Below, in pieces: positions 43,880 to 53,069 of a stretch of 64,000 bases of DNA (the stretch's first letter is position 1; the number at the start of each line of letters is the position of its first letter). A model generated the notes under the pieces. The model searched no databases. It was given only the letters and a program-made list of their open reading frames with translations, and was not told where the DNA came from. The DNA is from Bog-473 sp963701955 (lineage in GTDB: Bacteria > Actinomycetota > Acidimicrobiia > Acidimicrobiales > RAAP-2), in contig OY969694.1 in the NCBI GenBank assembly GCA_963701955.1, forward strand, positions 2,170,001 through 2,234,000, read 5' to 3'. Made by a program: the position numbers and the translations under genes.

Positions 43880-43974
43880 CCGAACCTCCCCTCGTGAACC
43901 CTCAGACGGCGTCACCGTATCGTCCCGTATCCTCAAGGCCGTTGTGCGCTCGGCACACGGTCGAAGGGAGGGCA

Positions 43975-44745
43975 ATGTCAGGTCGGCCACTCAAAGGTCA
44001 GGTCGCCGTCGTGACCGGTGGCGCGTCCGGGATCGGTCTTGCCACCGTACGTGCCCTGGCCCGCGCCGGGGCGGGCATCGCCATCCTGGACCGTGACGAG
44101 GAGCGGAGCAACCAGGCAGCCCAAGACGTACGGACGATCGGCTCCGACGCCCGCGTCTTCCTCCTCGACCTTCACGACACCCGCGCCATCGTGGCGACCG
44201 TCGAAACCGTGCTGACCGCGTTCGGCCGGATCGACATTCTGGTGAACTCAGCCGGGATCACCGGTGGTCGCCACACCTCCGCGGACTTCTCCGACGAGGC
44301 CTTCGAGTCGGTCATGGCGGTCAACCTCCGCGCGCCGGCAATGATGATCCGAGCCGTGGGCACGCACATGATCGAACGGGGCGGGGGCGGCCGGATCGTG
44401 AACCTCAGCTCGAGCGCGGCCTTCCGGGCGACGAGCGCCCCTGCGCTCTACGCGTCCACGAAGGCCGCCGTCAACGGCCTCACTCGTGCCGCGGCGGCCG
44501 ACCTCGGCCCTCACGGTGTGAACGTCAACTCGGTGGCGCCGGGAATGACCAAGACGCCGATGACTGCGGGGGTCGGCGACGACGAGGCCTATGAGCGGAT
44601 CGTCAGCGCCGGCCCGTTGGAGAACCTGCTCCACCGGGTCTCGGAGGCCGAAGACGTGGCAAACGTCATTCTCTTCCTCTGCCTCCCCGAGAGCCGTCAG
44701 GTCACCGGGCAGGTGCTGCACACAAGCGCCGGTTTGGTGGTCTGA
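43975..44745 (+). CDS. Short-chain dehydrogenase/reductase
   Basis: A 256-residue SDR from the ATG at 43975 with GGGAGG before it. It has the classical motifs VTGGASGIGLATV, ILVNSAGITGG, NLSSSAAF, YASTK and a final GQVLHTSAGLVV. The cofactor loop followed by Asp in ILDRDEERS suggests NAD preference. It probably acts on a ring alcohol or 3-hydroxyacyl intermediate in the same pathway as its neighbours. It is convergent with the APC permease gene, separated by only six bases. Confidence 0.86.
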   Translation: MSGRPLKGQVAVVTGGASGIGLATVRALARAGAGIAILDRDEERSNQAAQDVRTIGSDARVFLLDLHDTRAIVATVETVLTAFGRIDILVNSAGITGGRHTSADFSDEAFESVMAVNLRAPAMMIRAVGTHMIERGGGGRIVNLSSSAAFRATSAPALYASTKAAVNGLTRAAAADLGPHGVNVNSVAPGMTKTPMTAGVGDDEAYERIVSAGPLENLLHRVSEAEDVANVILFLCLPESRQVTGQVLHTSAGLVV

Positions 44746-44751
44746 GCTTCC

Positions 44752-46248
44752 TCAGGCCAGTGCCGGCTGCGGCGACACCTCCGCGACCTCGACGCACTCC
44801 TCCTCCCTCATGTCCGGCGCACGTTCGAGGTCGGACTCGATGTCCGCCAAGACGCCCGGCTGCCGTCGGTTCACCACGAAGAGCCACGTGCCTCCAAACA
44901 GCATGTAGGTCAAGAAGATGTACGGGAACAGCTGCACGGGCCATGCCGGCATGGGGTAGAAGCAGCCGATCGTGGGCACCAACAGGCAGAGCACGGCGAT
45001 CGCCGCCAGTACCACGTGGCGTGCCCGCAGCGCTCCCAGCTTCTTCAGGTAGACCGGGGCCGCCACCGTGATGAGGTAATAGGCCACCAGGAAACCAAAG
45101 GCCGCCAAGGTGCCGGCGTCGCCAAAAGCGGTGAGCGGATTGGTGAAGATCATCAAGATCGCCGGCAGGGCGAAGATCATGGCGATGTAGACGGTCACCG
45201 CCACGTGGGGCGTGCGGTTGGTGGCATGCGCCCGGCCCAGGTGCCCGGTGAAGATGCCGTGACGGGCCATGGGGAACATGATGCGCGAGCCGGCGTTGAG
45301 GCACGAGAGCGACAGGGAGAAGAAGCTGATCATGGCGCCGATGGAGATGGGGATCTTGAAGAAGCTCACGCCGTAGGCCTGGGCCAGGAAGTTGAGCGGG
45401 GCGGCCGCCCAGTCGGCCCCGTAGTTGGAGGTCCCGGCGACCTCGACGTAGGCCATGAACACCATGAACGCCCCGGTGATCAGGAGGCTCAGGATCACGG
45501 CGCGTGGAAGATTGCGCCGAGGGTTCTTTGCCTCGGAGCCCATGGTGGTCGCCGCCTCGAATCCGACGAGGGAGAAGATGCAGGCCACCACGGCCAGGCC
45601 CATGCCCCGTACGTTCACTCCGTTCAACGACAGCTGCGCCGTGTCCACCGAGAAGCCGTGCCTGAACAGGATCACGCAGGCCAGGGCGATGATGCACGCG
45701 ACGGACGCCGCTTCGAGGAGCATGGTGAGGATGGTCGACACCCGAATGTCCTTGTAGGCCACGATCCAGCAGCCCAGCGCGCTCAGGGCGAAGAAGAAGA
45801 TCGGGTGGATCGACCCGTGGTAGCCCAGAGCGGTGACCAGTTGTTGAGAGAAGACGGCGAACCCGCACATCCCGGCGACGGCGATGAAGTAGTAGGCCCA
45901 GATGAGGGTCCACCCCGAGAACACACCGGTCGCGGGTCCAAGCCCCTTCGCGGTGTACGCGTACATGGAGCCGGCGAACGCAGACCGCTTGGCGAACTGG
46001 TTCAGGCAGAAGACGACGAACAACAGCATGACCGTCCCAAAGGCATAGGCCAGCCAGGTGCCCTGGCCGGCGCTGGCGAAAGCCAGCGGAATGATCAGCA
46101 CCGCGGTCATCGTCGGTGAGATGACGGCGATGGACTGGGCAAAGAGCGCGGGCAGGCCGAGTACGTTCGACCGCAACCCGTGCACGGTCGTGGCCAGGGT
46201 GGTGTCCGCTCCATCGGCGGCGTTGGCCGCACTGGTCGTCGCTGTCAT
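44752..46248 (-). CDS. APC-superfamily amino-acid/polyamine permease
   Basis: A 498-residue protein with about 12-14 membrane segments. The N-terminal segment (LGLPALFAQSIAVISPTMTAVLIIPLAFASAGQGTWLAYAFG) and the GFEAATTMGSEAKNPRRNLPRAVILSLL signature are typical of APC family amino-acid permeases. The C-terminus (ESDLERAPDMREEECVEVAEV) is acidic and cytoplasmic. It takes up an amino acid or amine by proton symport. It lies upstream in the same direction of no enzyme but follows an M24 peptidase gene by 48 bases, so uptake of a substrate released or processed by that enzyme is plausible. Confidence 0.88.
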   Translation of the reverse strand: MTATTSAANAADGADTTLATTVHGLRSNVLGLPALFAQSIAVISPTMTAVLIIPLAFASAGQGTWLAYAFGTVMLLFVVFCLNQFAKRSAFAGSMYAYTAKGLGPATGVFSGWTLIWAYYFIAVAGMCGFAVFSQQLVTALGYHGSIHPIFFFALSALGCWIVAYKDIRVSTILTMLLEAASVACIIALACVILFRHGFSVDTAQLSLNGVNVRGMGLAVVACIFSLVGFEAATTMGSEAKNPRRNLPRAVILSLLITGAFMVFMAYVEVAGTSNYGADWAAAPLNFLAQAYGVSFFKIPISIGAMISFFSLSLSCLNAGSRIMFPMARHGIFTGHLGRAHATNRTPHVAVTVYIAMIFALPAILMIFTNPLTAFGDAGTLAAFGFLVAYYLITVAAPVYLKKLGALRARHVVLAAIAVLCLLVPTIGCFYPMPAWPVQLFPYIFLTYMLFGGTWLFVVNRRQPGVLADIESDLERAPDMREEECVEVAEVSPQPALA

Positions 46249-46296
46249 GGTGTGCGAGCTCCTTTGCTCTTGGGGAGGGGGATCGTGCCTACAGCC

Positions 46297-46980
46297 TCAG
46301 ACCGGGAACGTCTGGTCCTCGAGAAGGAGGTCCTCGTAGAACGCACCGAAGGTGCGCTCGGGATGCGCGATGGCGATCTCGAGCACCCAAAGATTGGGGT
46401 TCGGTCGGAAATCGACGTCGGCCAGCGGCCCGTCGTAGTGGGCGGAGTGCGGGAAGTCCGACAGCCGGTGCCCCGACAGATCCATGTTGAGCTTCCACCC
46501 GTAGCCCGCCGCCACCTCGATCGCGTAGTCGTAGAGCTGCTTCCCGGTGATCCCGTCGGCGAACCACCGGTCCCGCACCTGGTCCCAGATCAGCCGGACC
46601 TCTCTCTTGGCACGGAGATGGTCGGGGTCCGAGCCGAAGACGAAGGTGTCGCCCGCGTCGCCCTCGGTCCCGCCGTAAATGGGGCCGATGTCGACAAAGA
46701 AGATGTCGTTGTCTCCGAGCACGACCCCGGGATCGGACCGCTCCATGAAGTCCTTCGTCGTGTTCGGACCGCAGCGCACGATGATGTGGTGCCAGCCCCG
46801 CCGCATGCCCATCTCCTCGAGCGTGGCCCGCGCCATGGCCCTGGCCTCCTCCTCCACCATGCCCGGATGCACCTGTTCGGCGATGACGTGCACGGCACGA
46901 CGGGTGCGGGCCCGCACGTCCATGAGACTCTCGAGGGAGAACTTCTCCCCGGTGCCCTCGAGCTCCGTGAGCATGGTCAT
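46297..46980 (-). CDS. M24-family metallopeptidase-like protein
   Basis: The ATG at 46980 follows GAAGGAGAG and gives 227 residues. The pita-bread fold is recognisable by its metal ligands: two Asp in FFVDIGPIYGGTEGDAGDTF, His in MDLSGHRLSDFPHS, Glu in LWVLEIAIAH and a last Glu in FYEDLLLEDQ. The protein is shorter than aminopeptidase P or creatinase, lacking their N-terminal domain. It cleaves a C-N bond in a small substrate. It lies between an XRE-cupin regulator gene and an APC permease gene on one strand, a grouping that suggests regulated uptake and hydrolysis of an amino-acid derivative. Confidence 0.82.
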   Translation of the reverse strand: MTMLTELEGTGEKFSLESLMDVRARTRRAVHVIAEQVHPGMVEEEARAMARATLEEMGMRRGWHHIIVRCGPNTTKDFMERSDPGVVLGDNDIFFVDIGPIYGGTEGDAGDTFVFGSDPDHLRAKREVRLIWDQVRDRWFADGITGKQLYDYAIEVAAGYGWKLNMDLSGHRLSDFPHSAHYDGPLADVDFRPNPNLWVLEIAIAHPERTFGAFYEDLLLEDQTFPV

Positions 46981-47002
46981 GGTGATCTCTCCTTCGTCGT
47001 CG

Positions 47003-47603
47003 TCAGTGGTCGTTGAGGGAAGCACGGAAGAGTGGGTGCGTGCGGAGGTTGCCGGGGGAATCCGCCGCCACGAGGAGGATCTCGACCGGACCGCCGTCCG
47101 CTCCGAGTCGGTGGGGCCGGCCGGCATCGAAGTGGGCCGACGCACCGGCCTCGAGCACGTGAACGTGCCCGTCGAACTCCAGCACGAGCCGGCCGGTGAC
47201 GACGTGGATCCACTCCTCGCCGCGGTGGCGGGCCGGCTCGGGCGGCTCCCGGTCGGTGCTGATGCGCACCACCAGTGCGTCAAGCGCGGTCGACCCGGGA
47301 AACCCGCTGACCGCAGTGATGGCCATGCCGTCGGACTCATTCGCCGGCGCCCCCGGCTCGTACACGGCGACCGCGGGTGCGCGCCGACGCTCGCCCAGCA
47401 ACGTGGCCATGGAGACGCCGAGCGCCCGCGAAAAGCGCGATCAACGCGGCGATCGACGGCTGGCGCTCGCCTGACTCGAGGCGGGAGAGGTGTGGCGTCG
47501 AGAGCTCGGCGCGCCGGGCCAGCTGCTCGAGAGTCAACCCGGCTCGGGTGCGCTCCTCACGCAGGTTCTCCGCGATGGAGAGCAGTACCTCACTGAGCGC
47601 CAT
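47003..47603 (-). CDS. XRE-family regulator with C-terminal cupin domain, one frameshift
   Basis: The first frame (47603 to about 47430) encodes a helix-turn-helix: LREERTRAGLTLEQLARRAELSTPHLSRLESGERQPSIAALIALF. The second frame (to 47003) continues RALGVSMATLLGERR and then a cupin domain with HRGEEWIHVVTGRLVLEFDGHVHVLEAG. Removing one A from the AAAA run at 47431-47434 (plus strand) joins them into a protein of about 199 residues, the usual size of XRE-cupin regulators. It probably controls the peptidase and permease genes that follow on the same strand. The homopolymer position makes a sequencing error likely. Confidence 0.82.
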
Positions 47604-47654
47604 CGGCTGATTGTGGGCCCAGGTTGCCTCATGGGCAAGGTCAGTTGTCAGAGT

Positions 47655-48419
47655 TCACTGACTAGAAATCTCCACGAAACGGTGACGAGATCCATCCCCC
47701 GCAGCCGCGTCGGTTCCGGCGACCAGGGCGGCGAACCGGTCGAAGATCACGTCGCGGCATGGCGCGAGCTCCGCCAACGCGGTGAGCGTGTGTCCACGCA
47801 CGCCATCCGATCCACCCGGCGCGCGTGATGCGTCCGCGGGGAAGGCAATGAGCATCCCTTCGACGGCTGCCGCTGTGACTTCGAGGTGGAACTGCAGACC
47901 CCAGGCGAGGGTCCCGACCCGGAATGCTTGATGCGCGTAGCGCTCGTTGCGAGCGAGATGGTGCGACCCGGGTGGGAGTTCGAACGTGTCGCCGTGCCAG
48001 TGCAGCACCTCGAGGTGAGGAGGAAGGTCGGCCAGAAGCGGATCGTCGCGGCGCGCCGCCGACGTCAGCTCGACGGGACCCCACCCGATCTCGAGCCCGT
48101 TGCCCTGGTACACCCTGGCTCCCGCCGCCCCGGCGAGCAGCTGTGCACCAAGGCACACCCCCAGGGTGGGAACCTCAGCTGCCAACGCGTCGGCGAGCAG
48201 TCGGAGTTCGACCAGGCGCGACTCGAACCCCTCGTCCGAGGTGGCCGACGCGGGCCCGCCCATGACCACCAGACCCCCGTGCTCCCGAACACTCGTCGGC
48301 AGCGACTCGCCGGCAAAGACTCGGCGGACGTCGAGCTCAACTCCCGCACGGACCAGCGCGTCTCCGATGGCCCAGGGACCCTCGGGTTCGGCATGCTGAA
48401 TCACGAGGCAGTTCTTCAT
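47655..48419 (-). CDS. Class I glutamine amidotransferase domain protein
   Basis: A 254-residue protein with a type 1 glutamine amidotransferase fold. LVVMGGPAS opens the fold. The nucleophile elbow is PTLGVCLGAQLLAGAAG with Cys near residue 95, and the His and Glu of the triad lie in WGLQFHLEV near residues 176-178. LHWHGDTFELPPGS is the typical strand pair. No synthetase domain is attached, as in stand-alone GMP-synthase-like proteins that act on gamma-glutamyl compounds. It lies upstream of the XRE-cupin gene on the same strand. Confidence 0.86.
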   Translation of the reverse strand: MKNCLVIQHAEPEGPWAIGDALVRAGVELDVRRVFAGESLPTSVREHGGLVVMGGPASATSDEGFESRLVELRLLADALAAEVPTLGVCLGAQLLAGAAGARVYQGNGLEIGWGPVELTSAARRDDPLLADLPPHLEVLHWHGDTFELPPGSHHLARNERYAHQAFRVGTLAWGLQFHLEVTAAAVEGMLIAFPADASRAPGGSDGVRGHTLTALAELAPCRDVIFDRFAALVAGTDAAAGDGSRHRFVEISSQ

Positions 48420-48617
48420 ACGTCAGGGGTCATGACGCGCCACGGACGAGGGCGGGCGGCATGCCCAATCCTCCTCTTGGGAACCGGGGATGCGGCTCTC
48501 ACACCATAGGTGCCGCCGAGGCGCCGGCATGCCGGGAGCGTGGCCGTCGCGACGCGGGACGCCTGCGTTAACATTCACGAAACAGACCGGCGCAACCCGA
48601 GGCGCATCACGGCACCC

Positions 48618-49109
48618 ATGTTCACTCACATTCTTCTTGCTCTCGACGAAACTCCGGCCGGCGACGTGGCCGTCCTCTTTACCGGCGCGTTGGCGTGCCG
48701 GACGGGCGCGTCGGTGCATGTGCTGCACGTCAACGAGCGGCTCGTCGGCGGCAACGGAGTGACACTTCGTTCCCGTCGGGAGGCCAGAGATCTCGTCACC
48801 GATGCCGTACAGCAGCTCGCAACCGCCGGCGTGCGCGCGGGCGGCTCGGTGTGTGTGTCCTCCTATCGGGGTGTCCCGGCCCGGATCGTGACCAGTGCGC
48901 ACGAGCGCGCCGCCGATGCGATCGTGCTGGGGTCGCATCGCCATCGCCGTCTCGGGCGCCTGTTCGCCGGCCAGGTGCGAGAGCGGACCACCCGCTTGAC
49001 CTCGCTCCCGATCCTCACCGCGCCCGCCCCGCTCAAGGTCACGTCGGCTGCCGGCGCGGGCGAGGGGCTGCCAGGGCTGGACCAGGCACTCGACTCGCTC
49101 CTGCGCTGA
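48618..49109 (+). CDS. Universal stress protein (UspA family)
   Basis: The ATG at 48618 gives a 163-residue UspA domain: FTHILLALDETPAGDVAVLFTGALACRTGASVHVLHVNE at the N-terminus and the nucleotide loop ADAIVLGSHRHRRLGRLFAGQVRERTTR, then LPILTAPAP near the end. The G-2x-G-9x-G(S/T) ATP motif is only partly kept. It may bind nucleotide and respond to stress. The TauD-like gene starts 20 bases downstream, so they may be co-transcribed. Confidence 0.8.
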   Translation: MFTHILLALDETPAGDVAVLFTGALACRTGASVHVLHVNERLVGGNGVTLRSRREARDLVTDAVQQLATAGVRAGGSVCVSSYRGVPARIVTSAHERAADAIVLGSHRHRRLGRLFAGQVRERTTRLTSLPILTAPAPLKVTSAAGAGEGLPGLDQALDSLLR

Positions 49110-49129
49110 GCACGGAGGGGCTGGCACCA

Positions 49130-49933
49130 GTGCTCGACGCACCGTTCGAGGTCCGCCCCCTGACCGGGTACATCGGTGCGGAGCTCCATGGTCTCCATCT
49201 GGCCGGAGGGCTCGACGACACCGCCGCCGAATCGCTTCGTCAGGCGCTCCTGGAGCACAACGTGGTCTTCGCCCCGGGTCAGTTCCTCACGCCGACGGGC
49301 CTCCTGGAGATCGCCGGCCGGTTCGGCGAGATCCTGCGCAACCCCACCAGCCCCAAGGTCGACGGATTCCCCGACGTGACCGAGCTCGTCACCCGCGACG
49401 GGCGGTCACCCGACATCTGGCACTTCGACACGTCCTATGCGGAGATCCCGCCCAAGCTCTCGTGCCTCAGCATGGTCAAGTCCCCGCCCCGCGGCGGGGA
49501 CACGCTCTTCGTCAGCGCGTACGCGCTCTACGACTCCTTCTCGCCAGCCCTGCGCGCCTTCCTCGGCGGGCTCACCGTTGTCTACGACTCGGCCACCCGG
49601 AGCGTCCCCGGCCACGTCGCCGAACATCCCTTGGTCCACGTCCACCCCGAGTCGGGTCGGACCTGTCTCCTGTTCGATCCGATGTACTCGTCCCGGGTGG
49701 TCGAGCTGAGGGCCGGCGAGAGCGACGCCCTCCTGGCCTTCTTGCGCGCGTCGGTGACCGACCCGACCTACGCGTGCCGCTACCGATGGAGCGACGGAAC
49801 GTTCGCCATGTGGGACAACCGCTGCACGCTGCACCGGGTGGCCAGCGACTTCGTCGGCGAGCGAATCATCCATCGTGTCACCGTCGCCGGCGCGACACCG
49901 GGGCGCCCGGTGTCGAAGGAGGAGATCCGCTGA
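49130..49933 (+). CDS. TauD/TfdA-family 2-oxoglutarate-dependent dioxygenase
   Basis: A 267-residue protein from the GTG at 49130, with GGAGGGG upstream. The iron facial triad is in WHFDTSYAEIPP (His and Asp) and CTLHRVASDF (distal His), and the 2-oxoglutarate-binding Arg follows in ERIIHRVTV. The N-terminal EVRPLTGYIGAELHGLHLAGGLDD is typical of the family. It hydroxylates a small substrate, often next to a sulfonate, ether or carboxylate group, with Fe2+ and O2. The stop and the start of the SnoaL-like gene share one base (TGATG), so translation is coupled. Confidence 0.86.
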   Translation: MLDAPFEVRPLTGYIGAELHGLHLAGGLDDTAAESLRQALLEHNVVFAPGQFLTPTGLLEIAGRFGEILRNPTSPKVDGFPDVTELVTRDGRSPDIWHFDTSYAEIPPKLSCLSMVKSPPRGGDTLFVSAYALYDSFSPALRAFLGGLTVVYDSATRSVPGHVAEHPLVHVHPESGRTCLLFDPMYSSRVVELRAGESDALLAFLRASVTDPTYACRYRWSDGTFAMWDNRCTLHRVASDFVGERIIHRVTVAGATPGRPVSKEEIR

Positions 49934-50292
49934 TGCCCGCTCTCGACCCACACCTGCGGGGGCCAGATCGTGTCCGCGAGGTGTTCGCCCGCGTCCGCCG
50001 GGGCGACTCCGCAGTGGCCGACCTGTTCGCCGAGGATGCCGTCCTCCTGTACGGAACCGACGGGAGACTCGTCGGCCGAGAGGCGATCCGCTCGTTCTAC
50101 ACACGCGCCATTGAGACGGTCCACCCCCGTCCGCAGGTCGACGAGGTGCTCGAGGCGCCTCCCCGCTACGTCGCCATCGTCGATGTGCCCACGTCCAGCG
50201 GTCACCAGCACGCGGTCGACGTGTTCGAGCTCGGGGAAGCGGGCATCGTCCGCCTCGAGATCCATTCCCGAGTGGCGACCGAGGACGACTGA
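49933..50292 (+). CDS. SnoaL/NTF2-like small protein
   Basis: A 119-residue protein with the NTF2-like cone fold: VREVFARVRRGDSAVADLFAEDAVLLYGTDGRLVGREAIRSFYTRAI, then PRYVAIVDVPTSSGHQHAVDVFELGEAGIVRLEIHSR. It binds a small hydrophobic substrate and may be an isomerase, hydrolase or carrier. It is coupled to the TauD-like gene and followed after 18 bases by an SDR gene, so the three form an operon acting on one substrate. Confidence 0.72.
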   Translation: MPALDPHLRGPDRVREVFARVRRGDSAVADLFAEDAVLLYGTDGRLVGREAIRSFYTRAIETVHPRPQVDEVLEAPPRYVAIVDVPTSSGHQHAVDVFELGEAGIVRLEIHSRVATEDD

Positions 50293-50310
50293 TCCGGGGG
50301 AAGGTGGAAC

Positions 50311-51108
50311 GTGCGCAAGGTGGCATGGGTGACCGGAGCCAGCCGCGGCATGGGCGCCGACACCGTGCTGGCGCTGGCCGGGGCCGGTTTCGACGTTGCC
50401 CTCACCGCACGCGACACGGCCCGCCTGGAGGCCGTTGCCGCGGAGGTCGAGGGGCTGGGCGGCGAGGCCCTCCCGCTGGCATCGGATCTCACGGATCGCC
50501 GCTCGATCGCCGCCTTCGCCGATTCCGCCACGGAGCGGTTCGGCCGATGTGACGTTCTCTGCAACATCGGCATCTACCAAGGGCATGGTGCGATGCGCGA
50601 GCTGTTCATGGACACGCCCATCGACGAGGTGGCCCTGAGCGCGGAGGCCGACGTCGTCGCCCCGGCGCTGCTGTGCCAGCGGGCTCTCGCACTCATGGTC
50701 CAGCAGGGCGGCGGGACGATCCTGAACATGAGCTCGTCGTCGGTCGTGATGGAGCCTCCCGGAACGGTGAAGGAGAACGGCTGGAGCCTGGCCTACGTGG
50801 CGTCCAAAGCGGGGATCGACCGTTTCGCCAGCATCCTCAACGTGGAGCTCGGATCACGGGGCATCCGGGCGTTCACCGTGGAGCCCGGCTTCGTCGCCTA
50901 CGGAGAGGAACTCGCCGATGCCCTGCGAAAGTACCCCGGCATTCCGGTGTCTCCCCCCGAGTCGATCGGACCCGCCATGGTCTGGCTGGTGCAGTCCCCC
51001 GACGCGGACAGGTTGCGCTCCAAGCGTGTGAACCTCCCCGGCCTCACCCACAAGCAGGGCTTGCTCGCGGGTTGGGGCGGGCCCGGGACGCTCTACCCCG
51101 CGCCCTAG
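50311..51108 (+). CDS. Short-chain dehydrogenase/reductase
   Basis: A 265-residue SDR with GTG start. It has VTGASRGMGADTV (cofactor), VLCNIGIY instead of the usual NNAG, MSSSSVV, the catalytic YVASK and an active-site loop VEPGFVAYGEELADALRKYPG. It lies 18 bases after the SnoaL-like gene and closes the operon of USP, TauD-like and SnoaL-like genes. It probably oxidises a hydroxyl made by the dioxygenase. Confidence 0.84.
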   Translation: MRKVAWVTGASRGMGADTVLALAGAGFDVALTARDTARLEAVAAEVEGLGGEALPLASDLTDRRSIAAFADSATERFGRCDVLCNIGIYQGHGAMRELFMDTPIDEVALSAEADVVAPALLCQRALALMVQQGGGTILNMSSSSVVMEPPGTVKENGWSLAYVASKAGIDRFASILNVELGSRGIRAFTVEPGFVAYGEELADALRKYPGIPVSPPESIGPAMVWLVQSPDADRLRSKRVNLPGLTHKQGLLAGWGGPGTLYPAP

Positions 51109-51166
51109 GTTCTGTCCCGGTCCCGCTCAGAACGTCGTCGTATCGGCGCGTCGGGGCACCACAGGG

Positions 51167-51658
51167 TCACTCGGGGGACGGCGGCTGCCCCTGGAGCATG
51201 TCGACGCTCAGGCGTTTGAGGATGGTGCTCCGGATGCGCCATCCGCGCTCGGTCCGCACGTACTCCTCGTGGTAGTGGCCGGCGCCCCGGAAGCTGATCG
51301 TCTCGCCCTTGAACGGCATCGTCACGTGGTCCTGCATGGCCCAGATCACCGTGGCGGTGTCCGGACCGGTGAACGTGATCTCAGGCGTGTGGCAGTGGTG
51401 CACGGTCGTCGCGCCCTTGAGGGATGCCGACACCATGGCAATGGCCACGTCGCGGCCCTCTTGGACCCCGCCCTCGCTCTCGAAGTGGAAGTCCTCGGTG
51501 AGGACCTCGTCACCCCACGCCGCCCAGTTCTGGGTGTCGCAATAGCGGCAGTAGCGGCCCTTGAGGAGCTTGATCTCCTCAATGTCCATCAGCCTCTGCA
51601 CCTGCTCGCGCAGCACGTCCACGTCGTCGCGGACGCTGCTCTCGGTCGTGTTCGTCAT
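51167..51658 (-). CDS. SnoaL-like nuclear-transport-factor-2 domain protein
   Basis: A 163-residue protein from the ATG at 51658; a GTG at 51673 overlapping the upstream amidohydrolase gene end is an alternative and would add five residues. The N-terminal helix VDVLREQVQRLMDIEEIKLLKGRYCRYCDTQNWAAWGDEVLTEDFHFESEG and the later TVHHCHTPEITFTGPDTATVIWAMQDHV are typical of SnoaL_4 proteins next to hydratases and amidohydrolases. It is probably a small catabolic isomerase/dehydratase. It follows the amidohydrolase gene on the same strand by 16 bases. Confidence 0.75.
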   Translation of the reverse strand: MTNTTESSVRDDVDVLREQVQRLMDIEEIKLLKGRYCRYCDTQNWAAWGDEVLTEDFHFESEGGVQEGRDVAIAMVSASLKGATTVHHCHTPEITFTGPDTATVIWAMQDHVTMPFKGETISFRGAGHYHEEYVRTERGWRIRSTILKRLSVDMLQGQPPSPE

Positions 51659-51674
51659 GTTCGGCGCCGTCACG

Positions 51675-52931
51675 TCATGTCGCCGGCGTGATGATCTCGC
51701 CCGGGTGCGGTCCGATGCGCTCGACGGTGGGCGCCAACGCGACGGTGTCGAGCCCGAAAACCCCCACCGCGTTCTCCCCGACCATGGCCTCGACCTCGGA
51801 GCCCGCAATTCCCGTCATGATGCCGCGCAGCCGCTCGCGGGTCTGCGGCCAGGCCGACTCGATGTGCGGGTAGTCCGATCCCCACATGAGGTTCTTGTAC
51901 CCGAGGAAGGCCCGCTGTTCGGGAGTGGTCCATCCCATGGCCGCCGTGTTCGTCGCCCCGATCCAACACTGCCGTTCGAAGTACTCACTCGGGCGCAGGG
52001 AGAACATCTTCCGTCTCTCGTCATCGACGAAGGGCATAAGACGAGATTCCAGGACGCCGTCCATCGTCAAGATGGCGTCGACCGCCCATCCGACCCCCTG
52101 CTCGGTGAAGATGAGCTTGAGGTTGGGGTAGCGCTCGAGGATCCCACTCAGCACGAAGAACCACAGGGGCCGGTGCACCCAGTAGGCAGCTTCCATGGCC
52201 CAGAGCAATCCGCCCTCGAAGGGGTCGTCGGAGTAGTACGGGGTGCCCGGACCGACGTGGGTGTGCAGGGGGACGTCGAGCTCTGCGCACAGCGCCCACA
52301 GCCGATCGCAGCTCTTGTCGTTCCACCACGGCTCGTCGATGTTGTAGTAGTTGACCGGCAGCAGGGCGCCCCCGCCGATGCCGTGCTCCTTGGCCCAGCG
52401 CACCGTCTCCATGGCCCCGTCGACGTCGGCCAGGGAGCCGATCAGGGCCACGCCGAGGAGCCGCTCGGGTGCGGCCGAGCAGAAGTCGGCCAACCAGCGG
52501 TTGTAGGTTCGAGCTCCCTCGAGTCGCTGCTCGGGGCTCCACCGGTCCCAGCGCTCGCAGTAGTCCCGGGCCAACCCCACGAAGGGAGGGGAGTTCGCCG
52601 ATTGGTCGTCGGGGAACATCACGTCGCAGGTCACGCCGTCGATGTCGAGCGCCTCCAGTCGCCGGCTGGAGTCCCATTTGCCCTCGATCCCCCAGGGAAT
52701 GTCGTCGGATCGCCGCTGGAACTCCGCCTGGTAGGACCCCCACATGTTGACATCGACAACCTGCTTGGCCGACTGACGTGCCGTCGTGCCCTTGGTCAGC
52801 CACATCGGGATGTACCCGGCGAACCACTCATCGAAATCGGCGCGGAACTTCGGGTCCACGTACTCGCGGAACCGCTCGGCGGGCGGTCCGATGTGCCCAT
52901 CCGAGGAAACGATCAACATTCGCTCCGACAT
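51675..52931 (-). CDS. Amidohydrolase-2 family protein (DGH type)
   Basis: A 418-residue member of the DGH-type amidohydrolase group from the ATG at 52931; an ATG five codons upstream is a less likely start. It begins MSERMLIVSSDGHIGPPAERFREYVDPKF (Asp 11, His 13). PLHTHVGPGTP gives the middle ligand and LMWGSDYPHIESAWPQT the C-terminal Asp. YFERQCWIGATNTAAM also occurs in close relatives. It lies between a SnoaL-like gene (downstream, same strand) and a divergent MarR gene at 53070. Both neighbours suggest induced catabolism of a cyclic compound. Confidence 0.83.
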   Translation of the reverse strand: MSERMLIVSSDGHIGPPAERFREYVDPKFRADFDEWFAGYIPMWLTKGTTARQSAKQVVDVNMWGSYQAEFQRRSDDIPWGIEGKWDSSRRLEALDIDGVTCDVMFPDDQSANSPPFVGLARDYCERWDRWSPEQRLEGARTYNRWLADFCSAAPERLLGVALIGSLADVDGAMETVRWAKEHGIGGGALLPVNYYNIDEPWWNDKSCDRLWALCAELDVPLHTHVGPGTPYYSDDPFEGGLLWAMEAAYWVHRPLWFFVLSGILERYPNLKLIFTEQGVGWAVDAILTMDGVLESRLMPFVDDERRKMFSLRPSEYFERQCWIGATNTAAMGWTTPEQRAFLGYKNLMWGSDYPHIESAWPQTRERLRGIMTGIAGSEVEAMVGENAVGVFGLDTVALAPTVERIGPHPGEIITPAT

Positions 52932-53069
52932 GCTCTTGCCCCCCAAGTCTTGCGAATGGTTCCCGACGCGAAGGTGCGCCCGGAACTACTTCACTGCTTG
53001 AATGTTTGACGTCGCGACCATGGCCCGTCAAGCGCGCCCAAGAGCTTCCGTGAGTGAAAGACTTCCCTG